Shown in pieces: positions 23,758 through 23,914 of a stretch of 23,914 nucleotides of DNA (position 1 is the stretch's first letter; every line of letters begins with the position of its first letter). The notes beneath the pieces are model-generated. The model did no database searches and was not told the DNA's origin. It saw nothing but the letters and a program-made list of their open reading frames with translations. Source of the DNA: Bacteroidales bacterium (GTDB lineage Bacteria; Bacteroidota; Bacteroidia; Bacteroidales; UBA932); assembly GCA_004552615.1 (NCBI GenBank), contig SFNZ01000047.1, positions 1 through 23,914 on the forward strand, given 5' to 3'. Position numbers and translations under genes: made by a program.

Positions 23758-23914
23758 GTTGTTCGTCCAGCACGAACGTACTCTAACGGGTGAAAGTCCC
23801 CAAACCGCCCTGATAGTGGGAAGGTTACAGCCAAAGGCAAGGGTGTCCGCCGTGAGACGGAATCTGAAGGAAGCCGGAGGCAAACATCTGGTCTGACGGA
23901 TAGAAACCCGATAC
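23758..23914 (+). mobile_element. 5' end of a group II intron (cut by window edge)
   Basis: The sequence after the terminator has the conserved 5' domain-I text of bacterial group II introns: the hairpin GTTCGT/ACGAAC (23761-23777), CTCTAACGGGTGAAAGTCCC (23781-23800), a 'CCAAAGGCAAGGGTGTCC' stretch, the hairpin CCGT/ACGG (23850-23860), 'GGAATCTGAAGGAAGC' and 'GGTCTGACGGATAGAAAC'. The likely 5' splice site is the G at 23758 (GTTGT, near the GUGYG consensus), right after the terminator T run. Insertion immediately after a terminator hairpin is the known habit of class C introns. The reverse transcriptase/maturase gene would lie beyond the window. Boundary and class are inference; intron identity is from recognised conserved text. 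Confidence 0.8.

Noticed and set aside
23684..23896. 70-codon frame across the second tRNA and the intron start
   Set aside because: It runs through a tRNA gene, a terminator and structured intron RNA.

Overview
The window looks like a chromosomal segment of a Bacteroidota bacterium, most likely of the order Bacteroidales. The signs are promoters of the Bacteroidota type (TTTG, about 20 bases, TAnnTTTG), an almost complete lack of Shine-Dalgarno sites, and lineage-typical proteins: a PCMD-domain protein, a TPR-membrane-coiled-coil lipoprotein, a TGS-uridine kinase fusion, DPP4-like S9 peptidases and CE2-type esterases. AGG is a common arginine codon and the DNA is moderately GC-rich. I cannot name the genus.

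Layout. (1) 1-7165, minus strand: a tight six-gene run, read right to left: M20 dipeptidase, CE2-like SGNH esterase, small membrane protein, DPP4-like S9 peptidase, pyrF, and a TPR lipoprotein cut by the window edge. Gaps are 12, -4, 12, 26 and -4 bases. It is mainly peptide and acyl-ester hydrolysis with one pyrimidine gene embedded. (2) 7166-12110, plus strand: APS kinase (cysC), secreted PCMD protein, PAPS-type sulfotransferase, Omp85-type barrel, then a small outer-membrane barrel. The first four overlap or nearly abut and look like a sulfation operon: CysC makes PAPS, the sulfotransferase uses it, and two envelope proteins may handle or display the product. This is the most interesting system here. 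(3) 12100-14689: a TGS-uridine kinase (minus) and upp (plus), diverging from a 307-base palindrome-rich gap. (4) 14704-16802, minus: an acyltransferase-3 membrane protein translationally coupled to an EamA transporter. (5) 16849-23413, plus: a clear promoter, a DUF1846 protein, a CocE/NonD hydrolase, and a 1003-residue secreted protein with four diverged beta-sandwich (NPCBM-like) repeats and a helical tail. (6) 23479-23914: a promoter, two tandem tRNA-Lys genes (TTT, CTT), a Rho-independent terminator, and the 5' end of a group II intron placed directly after the terminator's T run.

Three pyrimidine genes (pyrF, uridine kinase-like, upp) lie within 13 kb but in separate transcription units. 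I saw no CRISPR array, phage genes, rRNA or IS transposase. The only mobile element is the truncated intron at the right edge. All database-level statements are from memory and unverified by search.
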